Positions 1 through 9,753 are shown, counted from the first letter of the stretch. The stretch: DNA of 41,597 nt from an uncultured Ureaplasma sp. (GCA_902800015.1 CADCCU010000006.1:1-41597), one strand, 5' to 3'. Program-made: numbers and translations. Notes: generated by a model not told the origin, from the sequence alone.

Positions 1-6
1 TACATT

Positions 7-39
7 GAATATATTAAGAATATATTTAATGAATATATT
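7..39. repeat. Three AT-rich direct repeats, GAATATATT
   Basis: GAATATATT occurs at 7-15, 18-26 and 31-39. The same block, with one altered copy, lies at 11082-11113 beside a set of iterons. In replication origins such AT-rich repeats commonly form the unwinding region; here that role is inference, because any iterons of this copy would lie left of the window edge. Confidence 0.6.
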
Positions 40-52
40 ATGAATGCTATGT

Positions 53-82
53 AAAAAACAAAAAACGTATCCATTAGGATAC
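53..82 (-). terminator. Hairpin terminator of the coiled-coil gene
   Basis: GTATCC and GGATAC form a 6-bp stem with a 4-nt loop, and on the minus strand a T-rich tract follows. It lies just after the stop of the minus-strand gene at 110-427. An identical stem follows the paralogous gene at 11185-11442. Confidence 0.65.
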
Positions 83-109
83 ACTTCTTGTGTTGTGTAA
101 GTTTATTAT

Positions 110-427
110 TTACTCTTTTAGATTATTGACTTTAACTATTCTATCAAGTCTATTAACGATAGTCTTATTAAATTCTAATTGTTGTCTGTTGAATTTCTCT
201 TGTCTCTCAAATCCATCAATAACAATCTTAGCTAATTTATTTAAATTATCAGTTAAATTATCAACTTTATCAGAAAGTTTAGATAAAGTAATCTTATTGG
301 TGCTTCCTGGTTTTCTTCTGCCATCATTACCAGGACCACCTTTAGACTTGATCCTACTTAGCTTAATCTCATCATTGATTAAGTTCTTATTCTTTTTAGC
401 ATCATCAATTTTATATTTGATACTCAT
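110..427 (-). CDS. Small basic coiled-coil protein, paralog of 11185-11442
   Basis: A 105-residue protein of unknown function. It starts MSIKYKIDDAKKNKNLINDE, has a Gly/Pro-rich linker (KSKGGPGNDG), and ends in a heptad-like, charged helix with QEKFNRQQLEFNKTIVNRLD, finishing in NNLKE. The first 36 or so residues are nearly identical to the protein at 11185-11442, and the tail also resembles that of 40127-40501. There is no signal peptide or membrane segment, so it is probably cytoplasmic and oligomeric. The TATAAT box sits 6 nt before the ATG, so the transcript is probably leaderless. It lies directly downstream of the tmRNA 3' end and ends at its own terminator. A link to a plasmid-like element is inference from the second copy. 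Confidence 0.7.
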   Translation of the reverse strand: MSIKYKIDDAKKNKNLINDEIKLSRIKSKGGPGNDGRRKPGSTNKITLSKLSDKVDNLTDNLNKLAKIVIDGFERQEKFNRQQLEFNKTIVNRLDRIVKVNNLKE

Positions 428-433
428 GTATAT

Positions 434-439
434 ATTATA
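434..439 (-). promoter_or_regulatory. -10 box of the coiled-coil gene
   Basis: TATAAT on the minus strand, 6 nt before the ATG at 427. There is no ribosome site, so transcription would begin at or very near the start codon. Confidence 0.55.
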
Positions 440-464
440 TCTTTACTATCTAAATAAGCCACAT

Positions 465-503
465 AAAAAGCGACGGACAAAATACTTTAATCCGTCGCTT
501 TTT
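465..503. terminator. Terminator of tmRNA, symmetrical hairpin
   Basis: AAAAAGCGACGGA at 465-477 pairs with TCCGTCGCTTTTT at 491-503 around a 13-nt loop. The A and T tracts on both sides allow termination in either direction. It lies 16 nt past the tmRNA 3' end on the minus strand. Confidence 0.8.
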
Positions 504-518
504 ATTTTCTCTATTGTA

Positions 519-926
519 TGGTGGAGATGATGGGAATTGAACCCATTTCCACAAACAAAACCTAAGCAAATACTACAGTTTAGTCTACTATTAAACCTTC
601 ATCTAATGTTGTATGGTTATAGACTACCACCATTAGAGATAGCTAAGATTAGATTCATCAATGTTATTAGCATCGCAATGATATATTCTCTTTGCTTAAA
701 GTGTTTTAGATAGAAGAGACGAAATATCTACTACACCCAATATTCACATTGAACTGTTTATAATTAAGCAGCTACTGCGAAGTTGTATTGGAATTGGTTA
801 GCTAATAATGGTTGATTAATAGCTACTTCTTCTTGTTTGTCTGCATTTGTTTGCATCTCAAGCTATAAGGGGCATACCCCACTGCATTCACTTAAACCTT
901 GATCATGTCGAACCCGTGACATCCCC
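519..926 (-). ncRNA. ssrA: Transfer-messenger RNA (tmRNA)
   Basis: This RNA rescues stalled ribosomes together with SmpB. The 5' end GGGGATG pairs with CATCTCC before an encoded ACCA end, forming the tRNA-like acceptor stem, and the T-arm reads GGGTTCAATTCCC. The tag frame runs from 844 down to 767 with a TAA stop at 764-766. It encodes 26 residues beginning ADKQEE and ending NFAVAA, close to the known tags of M. pneumoniae and M. genitalium that end in FAFA. The length of about 408 nt is normal. A terminator hairpin follows at 465-503. The exact 5' end is taken from stem pairing. Confidence 0.95.
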
Positions 927-976
927 ATAGTTTAGTGACAATATATATTGTACTATATAAAAGAAATTTATTATTA

Positions 977-1048
977 AGTGTTCACTTCATGTATTTTTGA
1001 TTTAATGCAGAAAATTATAAAACATGAAGATAAAATTTGCTAAACACT
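977..1048 (+). ncRNA. Possible structured RNA upstream of the Abi_2 gene
   Basis: Two nested inverted repeats occur here: AGTGTT (977-982) with AACACT (1043-1048), and CTTCATGT (985-992) with ACATGAAG (1022-1029). A weak promoter (GTGACA at 935-940, TATATAAA near 954) could drive it. Known biology: AbiF-type Abi_2 genes are often preceded by a conserved structured RNA, which has been reported to act as an antitoxin. That this is such an RNA is inference; an operator for the gene is the main alternative. Confidence 0.35.
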
Positions 1049-1064
1049 AAATAGACTCAAACTA

Positions 1065-1070
1065 TATAAT
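1065..1070 (+). promoter_or_regulatory. -10 box of the Abi_2 gene
   Basis: TATAAT with 10 nt to the ATG at 1081 and no ribosome site, which suggests a leaderless or very short leader transcript. Confidence 0.5.
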
Positions 1071-1080
1071 ATTTTATGCT

Positions 1081-1998
1081 ATGAAAAATATTATTAATAT
1101 CAATGATATTAGATCAAAATTAAAATTACAAGGTCTTAACATTAATGATAAAAAGTTATTTAATGAATATTTACATGAAGTAAATTACAACTTGTTAATT
1201 GGTAATTTTAGCCGCTTTTTTTATAATGAACAAAATAATAGAAAATATGATAAAGATGCAACATTTTCACAAATTGTTGCTCTTTATAATTTTGATAATG
1301 AAGTTGCTTATAAATTACTTTATTACATTTTGAAAATTGAAAGAAAGCTTAATACATTAGTAGCATACACCATTATCAATGAATATCAAATAACTGATCG
1401 CTGTTTATTTAAGCTAAATAACAGCATTTTAAAAAATGTAATTTTTAAAAATTATGTTGAGGCTGTTCCTTATTGTAGTTATGATAGTTTCATTTATCTT
1501 TTAACAAAATATTGTGGAACCAATGAGTCAACAAAGATTTATCACAATAAAAAAGCAACGTCAGTAGAAAAAATGTGAAGAGATTTGCCACTTGATATTA
1601 TGTGTTTATCATGGAGTTTTTCTACCACTCTTAATGTTTTATTATCTTTAGATGATGCTATTATTAACAAAATTATTAAGAATTTTGATCCAATAATTTC
1701 AACTAATTCTAGCTTTATAGACTTCATAAAAAATGTAATTTACTTGCGAAATATTATTTCACACAATTATGTCATATTTAATGCAGAAATAAAACATCAA
1801 TCAAATGAGTTAAACAATTTATATGAATCAATCTTTAAAGAAAAAACTAATGAAATTGACTTTTTGAAATTAATCAAATTAATTCATTACTTCACTCAAG
1901 ACAAAGATTTGTTTGAATGAATAAAAACTAAATTTAATGAATTAAAAATTAATGATAAATTTAAAAAAAGAATTGTAACAAAATGGATAAATAAATAA
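1081..1998 (+). CDS. Abi_2 (AbiD/AbiF-type) HEPN abortive-infection protein
   Basis: A 305-residue protein with two in-frame TGA codons read as Trp (1576 and 1918). The N-terminal half has the Abi_2 pattern: a NYNLLIGNFSRFF block, then ALYNFDNEVAYKLLYYILKI followed by ER. The motif RNIISH (RN-x3-H, inside LRNIISHNY) fits the HEPN ribonuclease signature, though a second HEPN motif is not obvious. Family knowledge: such proteins cut RNA and stop growth during phage infection, and AbiF-type members are seen as relatives of Cas13. The gene stands alone between tmRNA and cdd. A possible regulatory or antitoxin RNA lies just upstream. Substrate and activity are not shown by the sequence. Confidence 0.8.
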
Positions 1999-2032
1999 TA
2001 GTTTATAAAATACTATATATAATATTTTATAT

Positions 2033-2452
2033 ATGGAAAAAATTACAAATACTAAGAACAAATTTAAAGAGCTAAAAGAGCTAATCAAAAATTCATACTC
2101 ACCTTATTCTAAATTTGCTACTGCAGCAATTGTGCATACTGATAAAGGTGATTTTAAAGGCATAAATGTTGAAAATATTAGTTATGGTGCAACTATTTGT
2201 GCTGAACGAAATGCTATATTTACAGCAGTTACAAATAAAGCAAAAAAATTTTATAGTTTAGATTTGTTGTCTAATTCAAAATCAACTGAATTAATTCCTT
2301 GTGGAATTTGTTTGCAAGTGATGAGTGAATTTTTTGGTCCTGAAGCAGATGTTACAGTTTACAATGTAAATGGCAAGATTACTAAATACAAATTCAAAGA
2401 TTTAATGGGTATTACTATAAAGAAAGGGATTATTAATGCCTTCAATAAATAA
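2033..2452 (+). CDS. cdd: Cytidine deaminase
   Basis: A 139-residue enzyme that converts cytidine and deoxycytidine to uridine and deoxyuridine in pyrimidine salvage. The zinc and catalytic motifs are clear: CAE inside YGATICAERNAIF, and PCGICLQV, where the usual Arg after the second Cys is Leu. The length is typical of the small tetrameric type. TATAAT at 2018-2023 lies 9 nt before the ATG with no ribosome site, so the mRNA is probably leaderless. The 3' end overlaps manB by 17 nt, and the same cdd-manB pair is known from M. pneumoniae, so the two are co-transcribed. Confidence 0.95.
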   Translation: MEKITNTKNKFKELKELIKNSYSPYSKFATAAIVHTDKGDFKGINVENISYGATICAERNAIFTAVTNKAKKFYSLDLLSNSKSTELIPCGICLQVMSEFFGPEADVTVYNVNGKITKYKFKDLMGITIKKGIINAFNK

Positions 2453-4073
2453 AATCTATAAATTATGAAGAAATAATAAATTTCTTCCTAAAGATTTAAA
2501 AGCTGATCTAAAAAAACTTAGTCAAGAAGAAATCAATGCATATTTTAAACCTGAAAAAATGCATTTTGGTACTGCTGGTATTCGGGGAATTATGGGCGCT
2601 GGAACTCATAAAATGAATATTTTTACTTACCAACAAATGGCTGATGGTTATGCAAGATATATTATCAAACACTTTCCTAAAAATCCAAGTGTTGTTATTG
2701 GCCATGACAACCGTATTAACTCTGATCTATTCTGCATTACTTGTGCTAATGTATTAACTAGTTTTGGTATCAAAGTTTATCTTTTTGAAAACAATCATTT
2801 AACACCAACACCAATAATTTCATTTGCTATTAGATTTTTAAATGCTAATGGTGGAATTATTGTGACTGCAAGTCACAACCCTAAAGAATATAATGGTTTT
2901 AAAGCTTATAATCCAGATGGTGGTCAAATTTTGCCAGATGTAGCTAATGAAATTGAAAAATTAATGCCACAATCTGAAGATATTTTAAATAATGTATACA
3001 TTGGCAATAAAAATTTACTAGCTGAGATTGATGATAAAATTATTGATGTTTATTGTCAAGAAGCAAAAAAGGCATTAGTTAAACGTGAAATTATTAATAT
3101 TAAAAAACCTGAACCAATTATTTTAACAACTCATCATGGTACTGCAAGTAATTATTTACCAAAATTTTTGAAAGAACTTAACTTTAATGTTATTCCAGTA
3201 AAAGAACAATGTTTTGTAAATCCTAACTTTATTAATTCACCAAGTTCTAACCCTGAATATTTTGATTCATTTAATTTAAGTATTAAACTTGCACAAAAAC
3301 AAAAATCAAAATTATTAATTGGTGTCGACCCTGATGCAGACCGTATGGCAGTTATGGTTAAACATAATAACCAATGAAGATTAATAACTGGTAATCAGAT
3401 GGGTATTATTTTTACCCATTATTTGTTAAATAATCGTAGTTATGATCGTAAACCATTTATTGTAAGTAGTTATGTATCAACAAACTATATTGATATGATT
3501 GCTAAGAAATTTAATGCATATGTAAATCGTACCGGTACTGGATTTAAATGAATGGGTAATTATGTAAGCTTACATGATGGTAATGAAAGTTTTGTTGTTG
3601 CTTTTGAAGAAGCAATAGGTGCATTAAATACTAATATTAACCGTGATAAAGATTCATTTACTGCTAGTGCATTAGCATTAGAAATTAACTATTTCTGTAA
3701 ACAAAACAAAATGGATCTTATTGATTATTTAGAAAAAATAATATTTAAAGAATATGGTAATTGATTTGGAAAAACTGATTCTTTTGTAATTAAAGGTTTG
3801 GATTGAAAAAATAAAGTTGAACAAAAAATGAATTTTTTTCAAAAATATAAAAAACCAACTGTTGGCAGTTACAAAATTAAAAAAATTCTTTATAACAAAG
3901 TTGGTGATTGTTTAGAATGATGGTTAGATGGTAAATCATGGATAAAGTTTCGTAAATCAGGAACTGAGCCTAAGATGAAAGTATATTATGAGTTATATGA
4001 TAAGTCTTTAATCACACTTGAAAAAGAATATCAATTATTGCATAAACTCTTTGCTAATATTATTGAAAAATAA
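2436..4073 (+). CDS. manB: Phosphomannomutase/phosphoglucomutase
   Basis: A 545-residue alpha-D-phosphohexomutase that interconverts sugar 1- and 6-phosphates. It contains four TGA Trp codons and reads cleanly through them. Visible sites: FGTAGIRG near residue 44, the phosphoserine loop TASHNP with Ser146, the magnesium loop DPDADR starting at residue 298, the sugar-binding EEAIG at residue 391, and the phosphate-binding RKSGTEP at residue 506. The start at 2436 is chosen because it adds the expected N-terminal helix before FGTAGIRG and overlaps cdd by 17 nt, which suggests translational coupling. It ends tail-to-tail with the comEC-like gene, 4 nt apart. Specificity (Man, Glc or pentose phosphate) cannot be decided by eye. 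Confidence 0.93.
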
Positions 4074-4077
4074 AGCT

Positions 4078-5163
4078 TTATCGTTTACTAAATCTCTTAA
4101 TTGTTAGCGCGATATTAATGAATAAAGAAATATATAAACTTTGTAAGTAAATTTTTCATACAGTTAGATTAATACTTATATTTAATACATTAAAAGCAGT
4201 AATCACATTTGTTGTAAACCAACATAAATATTTTTGCATGGGATAAATTCATTTGATTAAAAATATTAAAATGAGAATGACAAATAAGATATTAATAAAG
4301 TAAGTGAACAGCAACGAATTAATAACTGCAAATAAACTTACTTGATTGTTAATGCTTGCAATGAATGGTAAAGAGACCATTGTGCACACAAAACAGATTA
4401 AAATTTGATTAATAAAAAAATTTTTAATTTGATAGGAGAGAATATAAATAACAAAAAATGTACAAATATAAGATAGATTAAAACCAATATCTTTTATTAT
4501 TTGTGGATATATCATCATTGATAATATACCTGCGCATGCTGTTTTCGTATATTTATTCTTATTCTTAGGTAATAAATAACCTAAGAGCATACTAATTAAT
4601 ACTCTTGATGTACTTATTGAGAAGTTTAATAAATATGTGTAGAACAAAATGACACAAAAAGATAAAATTTCCGCGAGAAACTTTGGTTTGCATATAACTT
4701 TGTTAATTACTCTTTTCAACATATTTAAATGAAAACCACTTATGACAATCAAATAAGAAATTGATAAATTTCCTACTATTTTGTATATGTCATATGAATA
4801 GTCATCTTTCTTATTAAAAATAAATAGATTCATAATACTTGTAGTTTCTTGATCATATACATTGTTAACATAATCAATAAGTTTATCTCTTATTGAAAAA
4901 TGTACAACACTATCGATTCATTTCGGAAAGTGATTAAAACAATTAAAATCCTTAATAACAAAACTTAACCCAAGAGGAATAAAACCTAATGCTGAATAAC
5001 AAATAACATGTAATGGCGGTCTTTTATTCAAAAAAATATAAGCCATTGGTATTAGATATAGAATCATATACCAGTAACTAATGATGACAGTAGATAATGC
5101 AATATAAATAAAGATAAAGATTAACAAGAAATCAATCTTATCATAATTCTTTTTAATATCCAC
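4078..5163 (-). CDS. comEC: ComEC/Rec2-like membrane channel protein
   Basis: About 361 residues, rich in hydrophobic helices. The competence-domain hallmark is present as SYLIVISGFHLNML (canonical LLAISGLHV), followed by a conserved helix STSRVLISMLLGYLLP. The family forms the inner-membrane channel for single-stranded DNA uptake. The nuclease-like C-terminal domain of long ComEC proteins is absent, as in mycoplasma homologs of about 370 residues. Several TGA codons encode Trp. The start is uncertain: the open frame runs up to 5373, across the divergent lipoprotein start, so I choose GTG at 5163, which has a CATATT box 7 nt upstream. DNA uptake versus simple nucleic-acid export or recovery cannot be told from the sequence. 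Confidence 0.75.
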
Positions 5164-5176
5164 ATAATTAAATATG

Positions 5177-5197
5177 AAAAAAGCTACCAGCTTTTTT
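5177..5197. other. Perfect 9-bp hairpin in a divergent intergenic region
   Basis: AAAAAAGCT, a 3-nt loop, then AGCTTTTTT. The hairpin is terminator-like in both directions and sits between the likely starts of the comEC-like gene (minus) and the lipoprotein gene (plus). It may insulate the two promoters. Confidence 0.45.
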
Positions 5198-5266
5198 CTA
5201 AAAATTAATTTTTTAAAATAAAAAAACTGACTGTAAAATAATATAACAATTTTATAAAGGAAATTT

Positions 5267-6904
5267 ATGATACATAAAATAAAATTAATTAGTTGATTGT
5301 TTATACCAATAGTTCCAACAACAATCGTGTTAACTGCTTGTGGCAATGCAAAATTAAATGATTTTATTGCCAAACTTGAAAAATCTAATGATTTGCAGAA
5401 GATTAAGCAATTAAAACTAGTTAATGACAGTACAACATATTCAGTTTATTGCCATAACAATACTCTTGAGTCTTTATTAAAAGATTCATATACCAGCCAA
5501 GAACTTGAGACTATAAGTCAAAATACAATCGATGTAAGAACAATTACAACGTTTGATAATAAGTATGGTACTTTCATAAAAGCTAGTGATAATGCTTCAT
5601 CTGAAACAAATTATAATCAAATTTGAGTTCGTGATTCTCTATGAGGTTATAAAAAATTAATTAATGATAGCACTGAAGAAAATAAAACAGCTGCTAAAAA
5701 TGTTTTGCTTTCTTTATTAGACTATTTTTCTACACCAAAACAAATTGCTCGTGCTAAAGCAGCGATTGCTAATCCTAATCTTGTTTTATTGAGCAAAGAT
5801 GGAAATATGAATGCAATTCATATACGTTTTGATGCATCGATATTAGATGATGTTCAAGTAGATGGCCAGCCTGAACAATGAACACATAAACAAAATGATG
5901 CTTTAGGATTTTTATTATCTGAAGTAATTAGTGCTATTGAAAATAAAGATATAAGCTTTGATGATTTGAATCAAACAAATAGCGAAGTACCTGACGCATC
6001 AAAAAGAATTGATACTTTAATTTATTTAGTTACTTACTTAAATGCTTTAAAATTTTATCAAATGGCGGATTCTGGTTCATGAGAAGAAAATGAAGCTATA
6101 AGAGCTTCATCAATTGGTTTAGTAACTAATGGTGAAGAAAAGTTATATGATTATTTAAAAAGTGAAACTACCGATACAGACCATGATGCATTTGTTCAAG
6201 CATATGATGGTTTTGTAAGTAATAACAATTATCAGTATTACTCTAGTCAAGATCTTTTACCTTTCTACATCGATGAAGGATATAAAGCAATCAAATTATT
6301 AATTGATAATGGTGGTGAATGTGCTTGTTATGATCAAACTGATGATAATTATCGTACAGCTGATACTGCACTACTAAATCTTATTTACCCATGTAGTCTA
6401 AAAAATTTAGAACATTCATATAAATCTAAAATCTTAAAAATAATAAGTGATAATTTAATCACACCTGTAGGAATTAAAAGGTATCAAAATGATAACTACC
6501 AGGCAGCTAATTTTTGATTCAATGATATTAAGACTAATGTCGAAGAGGACACTGCCGAAAAGCGTAAACAAACTTTTATAGCAGGAACAGAAGCATCGTG
6601 ATTTTTTGACTCATGATATGCTATTAGTAATTTAGAATTAATAAATGATCTTGAAACAACAAGTAGTGAAAAATTATCTTTACAAGATAATGTATATAAG
6701 TTTTTAAACCGTTCTATTGGTCAAATTTCTCAACCTAATAATTATCTTGCAAATGGTGAGACAACAGATATTATGGGTTTTCCAGAATCATATAATGTTA
6801 TTTACAAAAATAATGAAAATTATTGATATATAGCATCAGCTATTAATAACTTAAATTGAGCTAGAGCTATGTTTAGCATTCTTTTAGATTTTTTAAGTAA
6901 TTAA
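5267..6904 (+). CDS. GH15-like (glucoamylase/phosphorylase kinase alpha-type) lipoprotein
   Basis: A 545-residue protein with an N-terminal hydrophobic segment and lipobox VLTAC, giving lipidated Cys25, so it is exposed on the cell surface. The body resembles the (alpha/alpha)6 barrel of GH15 and of phosphorylase kinase alpha: WVRDSLWGY at residue 120, HIRFDAS, HKQNDALGFLLSEVI, WEENEAIRASSIGLV at residue 272 with acid residues Glu273/274, and near the end GFPESY (Glu507) and NLNWARAMF. In GH15 enzymes the two catalytic glutamates lie in such WEE and PE motifs. It could release glucose from glycogen-like glucans, or be a non-catalytic binding relative. A good ribosome site (AAAGG) precedes the ATG. 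Family placement is from motif reading only. Confidence 0.65.
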
Positions 6905-6937
6905 GTTTTTTTAAACAGTTAATGTAATGTACACATA

Positions 6938-8710
6938 TTACTTTACATGAGGCACTAAGTAGCCTTTTCTTTTTAATCATCTGATGTTATTGTTTAGAAC
7001 ATCAGGTGAATAGTGATTATGAATGTAAGTAACAGTTCAAATAAAAATAATTGTACTTGAAGCAAGAACAACAAAAACAGGGTTTCATAAAAATAGTTCA
7101 ATATCTCCAATTGCTATACAAGTCCCAAACATTACAAATGTAATAGGCATATTACATATAATACCTTGCATTAATCCACAAATTGAAGCATTTAATGATT
7201 TACCAGTAGATTGGAAAATAATTTGTCCACCAATTGTGAATGCATAAACTGGCATTTGAAGCATACCAATCATTAACATCACTTGTGCAACTTGACTATT
7301 ATTAATCTGGAAAATAAATAACATATATTTATTTAATACACATCCAACAATAGCAAACATGAAAGTTCCATATACTAGGCCAACAGCCATAGCGATTCAA
7401 TATACTTGACGAAATCGTTTATAATTTTCTGTAGCATACAAATAAGAACCTATAATTCTTGAACCTTGAATTGTTCCTAACATTACAGGGAAGAATAAGT
7501 TAAAAATCGGATTTACGGCACCATAAAAATTAGTGTAATCATTTGCTGTAGCCCCACCTGAACCAATAGCAGGTATTAGTAATGTAGCTAACACAAATAC
7601 CTGAAATCAGGTTGCTATCCCCATAGATAAGTTTCTTAAAAAAGATGGCAAACCAATTGAAATTATATTTCAAGTTAATTCTCAGTTTCATTTATGCCCT
7701 CAAATCTTTAAGGCCGAATAAACCAATGCTGTTTCTTTTCTTTTATTCATTAAATAAATTTGAAAAAAATATCAACTGCAGTTAAAAGCTCATCCAATTA
7801 TTGTAGCAATTGCTCCACCAATCATTGCCATTTGTCCATAGTAGATAAAAACAAAGTCAAAAAGCAAATTAATAAGATTAGAAACTATGGCAGCTATAAC
7901 TACCATCTTTTGTTTACATTCAGAGATAATCAATAGTGAAAGGTAAGAACTAAACATTGATAATATCATTCCACTAATAATAATGTAAGAATAGTTGCAA
8001 GAATAAGATAAAATCATATCATTTGCTTTTACATATACATCTTCAAGTGTTGTGTAAACATCATCAAAACTAAGTCCTGCTATTTGACAAGCTTGTTTAA
8101 TTGAACTTGATGCATTGGCAAGTTGTTTTAGTGGATTTCCATTTTCTAATTGCACTAATAAATGACAGGTAGAAAATAATAAAATCATAGTTATTCCACA
8201 TGTAATAATGTTGCAATAAAAGCCTATAGATCAAAAATTTTGTGCACCTTTTGTATTCAATTTACCATTCATTTTTGAAAAGTTAGTAGATGTGCCATTA
8301 GCTACTAATAAAGTTGCAGCATTAATGAATACAGTAATTGGGGTAATATTAGTTACTGCGTTTCTTACTATAAGTTGGGAATTATATTCTGTTAAATTTA
8401 AACCTATCCCAGTAGACTGCAGTGCTGAAACATATCTTAAATAATCATTATATTCAACTTGACCAACTAAATTTTCGAACGGTTTATAATTTGGGATCAA
8501 GTTAGCCATAATGATTTGATCACTAAAAACATAAAGTGAAGTCATCAAAGCAATAATCATTGAAGGCAAAGAAATAATTAATACCGATTTAATAATCGGT
8601 GAATTAATAAATAACTTTTTTTGTCTTTCTTGAGTTTTAGCTATAAACTGTTGCCCTGAAGTTAGACTATTAGTAGCACCAGTAACTTTTATGCCTTCTT
8701 TTTTGTTCAT
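6938..8710 (-). CDS. MATE-family multidrug/cation exporter
   Basis: A 590-residue polytopic membrane protein with many TGA Trp codons. The N-terminal block SPIIKSVLIISLPSMIIALM, followed by TSLYVFSDQI, is the usual first MATE helix pair, and later AATLLVANGTSTNFSKMNGK and further paired helices fit the two six-helix bundles. It is longer than the usual 450 residues because of a 30-residue N-terminal tail and a long loop after helix 2. The family exchanges Na+ or H+ for drugs or organic cations. TATAAT at 8718-8723 lies 7 nt before the ATG with no ribosome site. The stop is 33 nt from the end of the lipoprotein gene. The substrate is unknown. Confidence 0.85.
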
Positions 8711-8780
8711 TTAAAAAATTATATATTTTGTAATGATCTTATCATCTAATTTATTCAATATATATATATATATAGATAAC

Positions 8781-8793
8781 TTGCACTCAATAT
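8781..8793 (+). promoter_or_regulatory. Half-site matching the inverted repeat after the RHH gene
   Basis: TTGCACTCAATAT differs at one position from TTGCACTTAATAT at 9105-9117. It lies between the MATE gene and the ribbon-helix-helix gene. Role as an operator for that regulator is inference. Confidence 0.4.
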
Positions 8794-8889
8794 TCTCAAG
8801 ATGTTTCCTTTATATATTACTCTTATCTACTTTAATAACCCCTCTTAAAATGATAATAGTTAATTGATTTTTTGTAATAATTGTATACT

Positions 8890-9114
8890 ATGTATGGTGC
8901 AAAAATAAGATTGGATTTTAATTTATATATTTATCAAAAAGATGTATTTGAAAAATTAGATAAAACAGCAACAAGATTAAAGATGACAAAGTCAAAGTTA
9001 CTTCGCCATTGCTTTGAGAAGTATATTGATACAAATAACCTATATCTTTTAAATACAGTTTATCTTAATTGACGCATTAAGTGCAATACCTTGATAATTA
9101 TAAGTTGCACTTAA
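8890..9114 (+). CDS. Ribbon-helix-helix (CopG-like) DNA-binding protein
   Basis: A short protein of 74 residues. An initial strand (AKIRLDFNLY) is followed by two helices, FEKLDKTATRLKMTKSKLLR and the next segment ending EKYID, with the typical K/S-K-S-x-L-L-R turn. This is the arrangement of small dimeric repressors of the CopG/Arc type. A TTG nine bases earlier is in frame, but ATG at 8890 fits better, with TAATAAT 8 nt upstream. Reading TGA at 9070 as Trp adds a 15-residue tail that is encoded by the left arm and loop of a 20-nt inverted repeat and stops inside the right arm. Matching sites lie upstream and downstream, so autoregulation is plausible, but the regulated genes are unknown. 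Confidence 0.6.
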
Positions 9115-9124
9115 TATGTCAATT
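9067..9124. promoter_or_regulatory. Twenty-nt inverted repeat at the end of the RHH gene
   Basis: AATTGACgcATTAAGTGCAA at 9067-9086 faces TTGCACTTAATatGTCAATT at 9105-9124, pairing at 18 of 20 positions around an 18-nt spacer. No T tract follows directly, so it looks more like a pair of protein-binding sites than a terminator. It overlaps the last codons of the RHH gene and precedes the deaminase gene. Confidence 0.6.
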
Positions 9125-9128
9125 TGTG

Positions 9129-9149
9129 AGTTAAAAAACTAACTTTTTT
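9129..9149 (+). terminator. Weak terminator after the RHH gene
   Basis: AGTTA and TAACT form a short stem around a 6-nt loop followed by six T residues. The stem is short, so termination is only likely to be partial. Confidence 0.4.
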
Positions 9150-9279
9150 GAACATTACTCCAAATTTCAATAAATATTGTAAAATCAAATGTTGGTTAAT
9201 TTGAAAACAAAAATATTTTTGAATAATACAAATAATCAAAAAACTCAATTGAATTTAAATTAAATGCGGTCAGGGAAAT

Positions 9280-9753
9280 ATGAAAAAACAGAATTTACAT
9301 GAATATTTTATGAGTTGTGCTATAGCTGAGGCTAAAAAAGGTGTTGACAATAAAGATGGAGGACCTTTTGGTGCAGTAATCGTTAAAGATAACAAGATTA
9401 TTGCTAAAGGTCATAATCAAGTTATTAAGAAAAATGATCCAACATGTCATGGAGAAATGCAAGCTATCCGTTCATGTTGCAAGAAATTACATACTTATAA
9501 CTTATCTGGTTGTGTCATATACACAACTGGTGAACCATGTTTAATGTGTTTATGTGCTTGCATGTGAGCTAATATTAAAAAGATTTATTTTGGTTGCACA
9601 ATTAGTGAAAATGCTAAAATTGGTTTCAGAGATAATGCTTTTTTTAATAAATTATCTTCTAAAAAACCAAAAGGATATTTAAAGCAAATTATGCATGATG
9701 AATGTTGAGAATTGTTTGAATATTACAACAAAACAAATTCTCAAAAATATTAA
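9280..9753 (+). CDS. guaD: Guanine-deaminase-like nucleoside/base deaminase
   Basis: A 157-residue member of the cytidine deaminase superfamily. The zinc site is visible as CHGEMQAIR and GEPCLMC, and the surroundings GGPFGAVIVKDNKIIAKGHN, NDPTCHGEMQAIR and IGFRDNAFF follow bacterial guanine deaminase (GuaD), which turns guanine into xanthine. The usual HAE is HGE here. A tRNA adenosine deaminase (TadA) is less likely because the segment after the second zinc motif and the C-terminus follow GuaD. The site AGGG lies 5 nt before the ATG. One TGA codon encodes Trp just after the second zinc motif and another lies near the end. It follows the RHH gene and may be one of its targets (inference). Confidence 0.75.

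Noticed and set aside
2436-4073. Apparent broken phosphomannomutase with several stops
   Set aside because: All interruptions are TGA in frame at Trp positions; with code 4 the gene is intact. The same holds for comEC, the MATE gene, pcrA and the adhesins.
6905-6937. Terminator between the lipoprotein and MATE genes
   Set aside because: Only a weak 5-bp stem without a clear T tract; not enough support.
9129-9279. Possible purine riboswitch before the guanine-deaminase-like gene
   Set aside because: None of the conserved purine aptamer loop sequences is visible.
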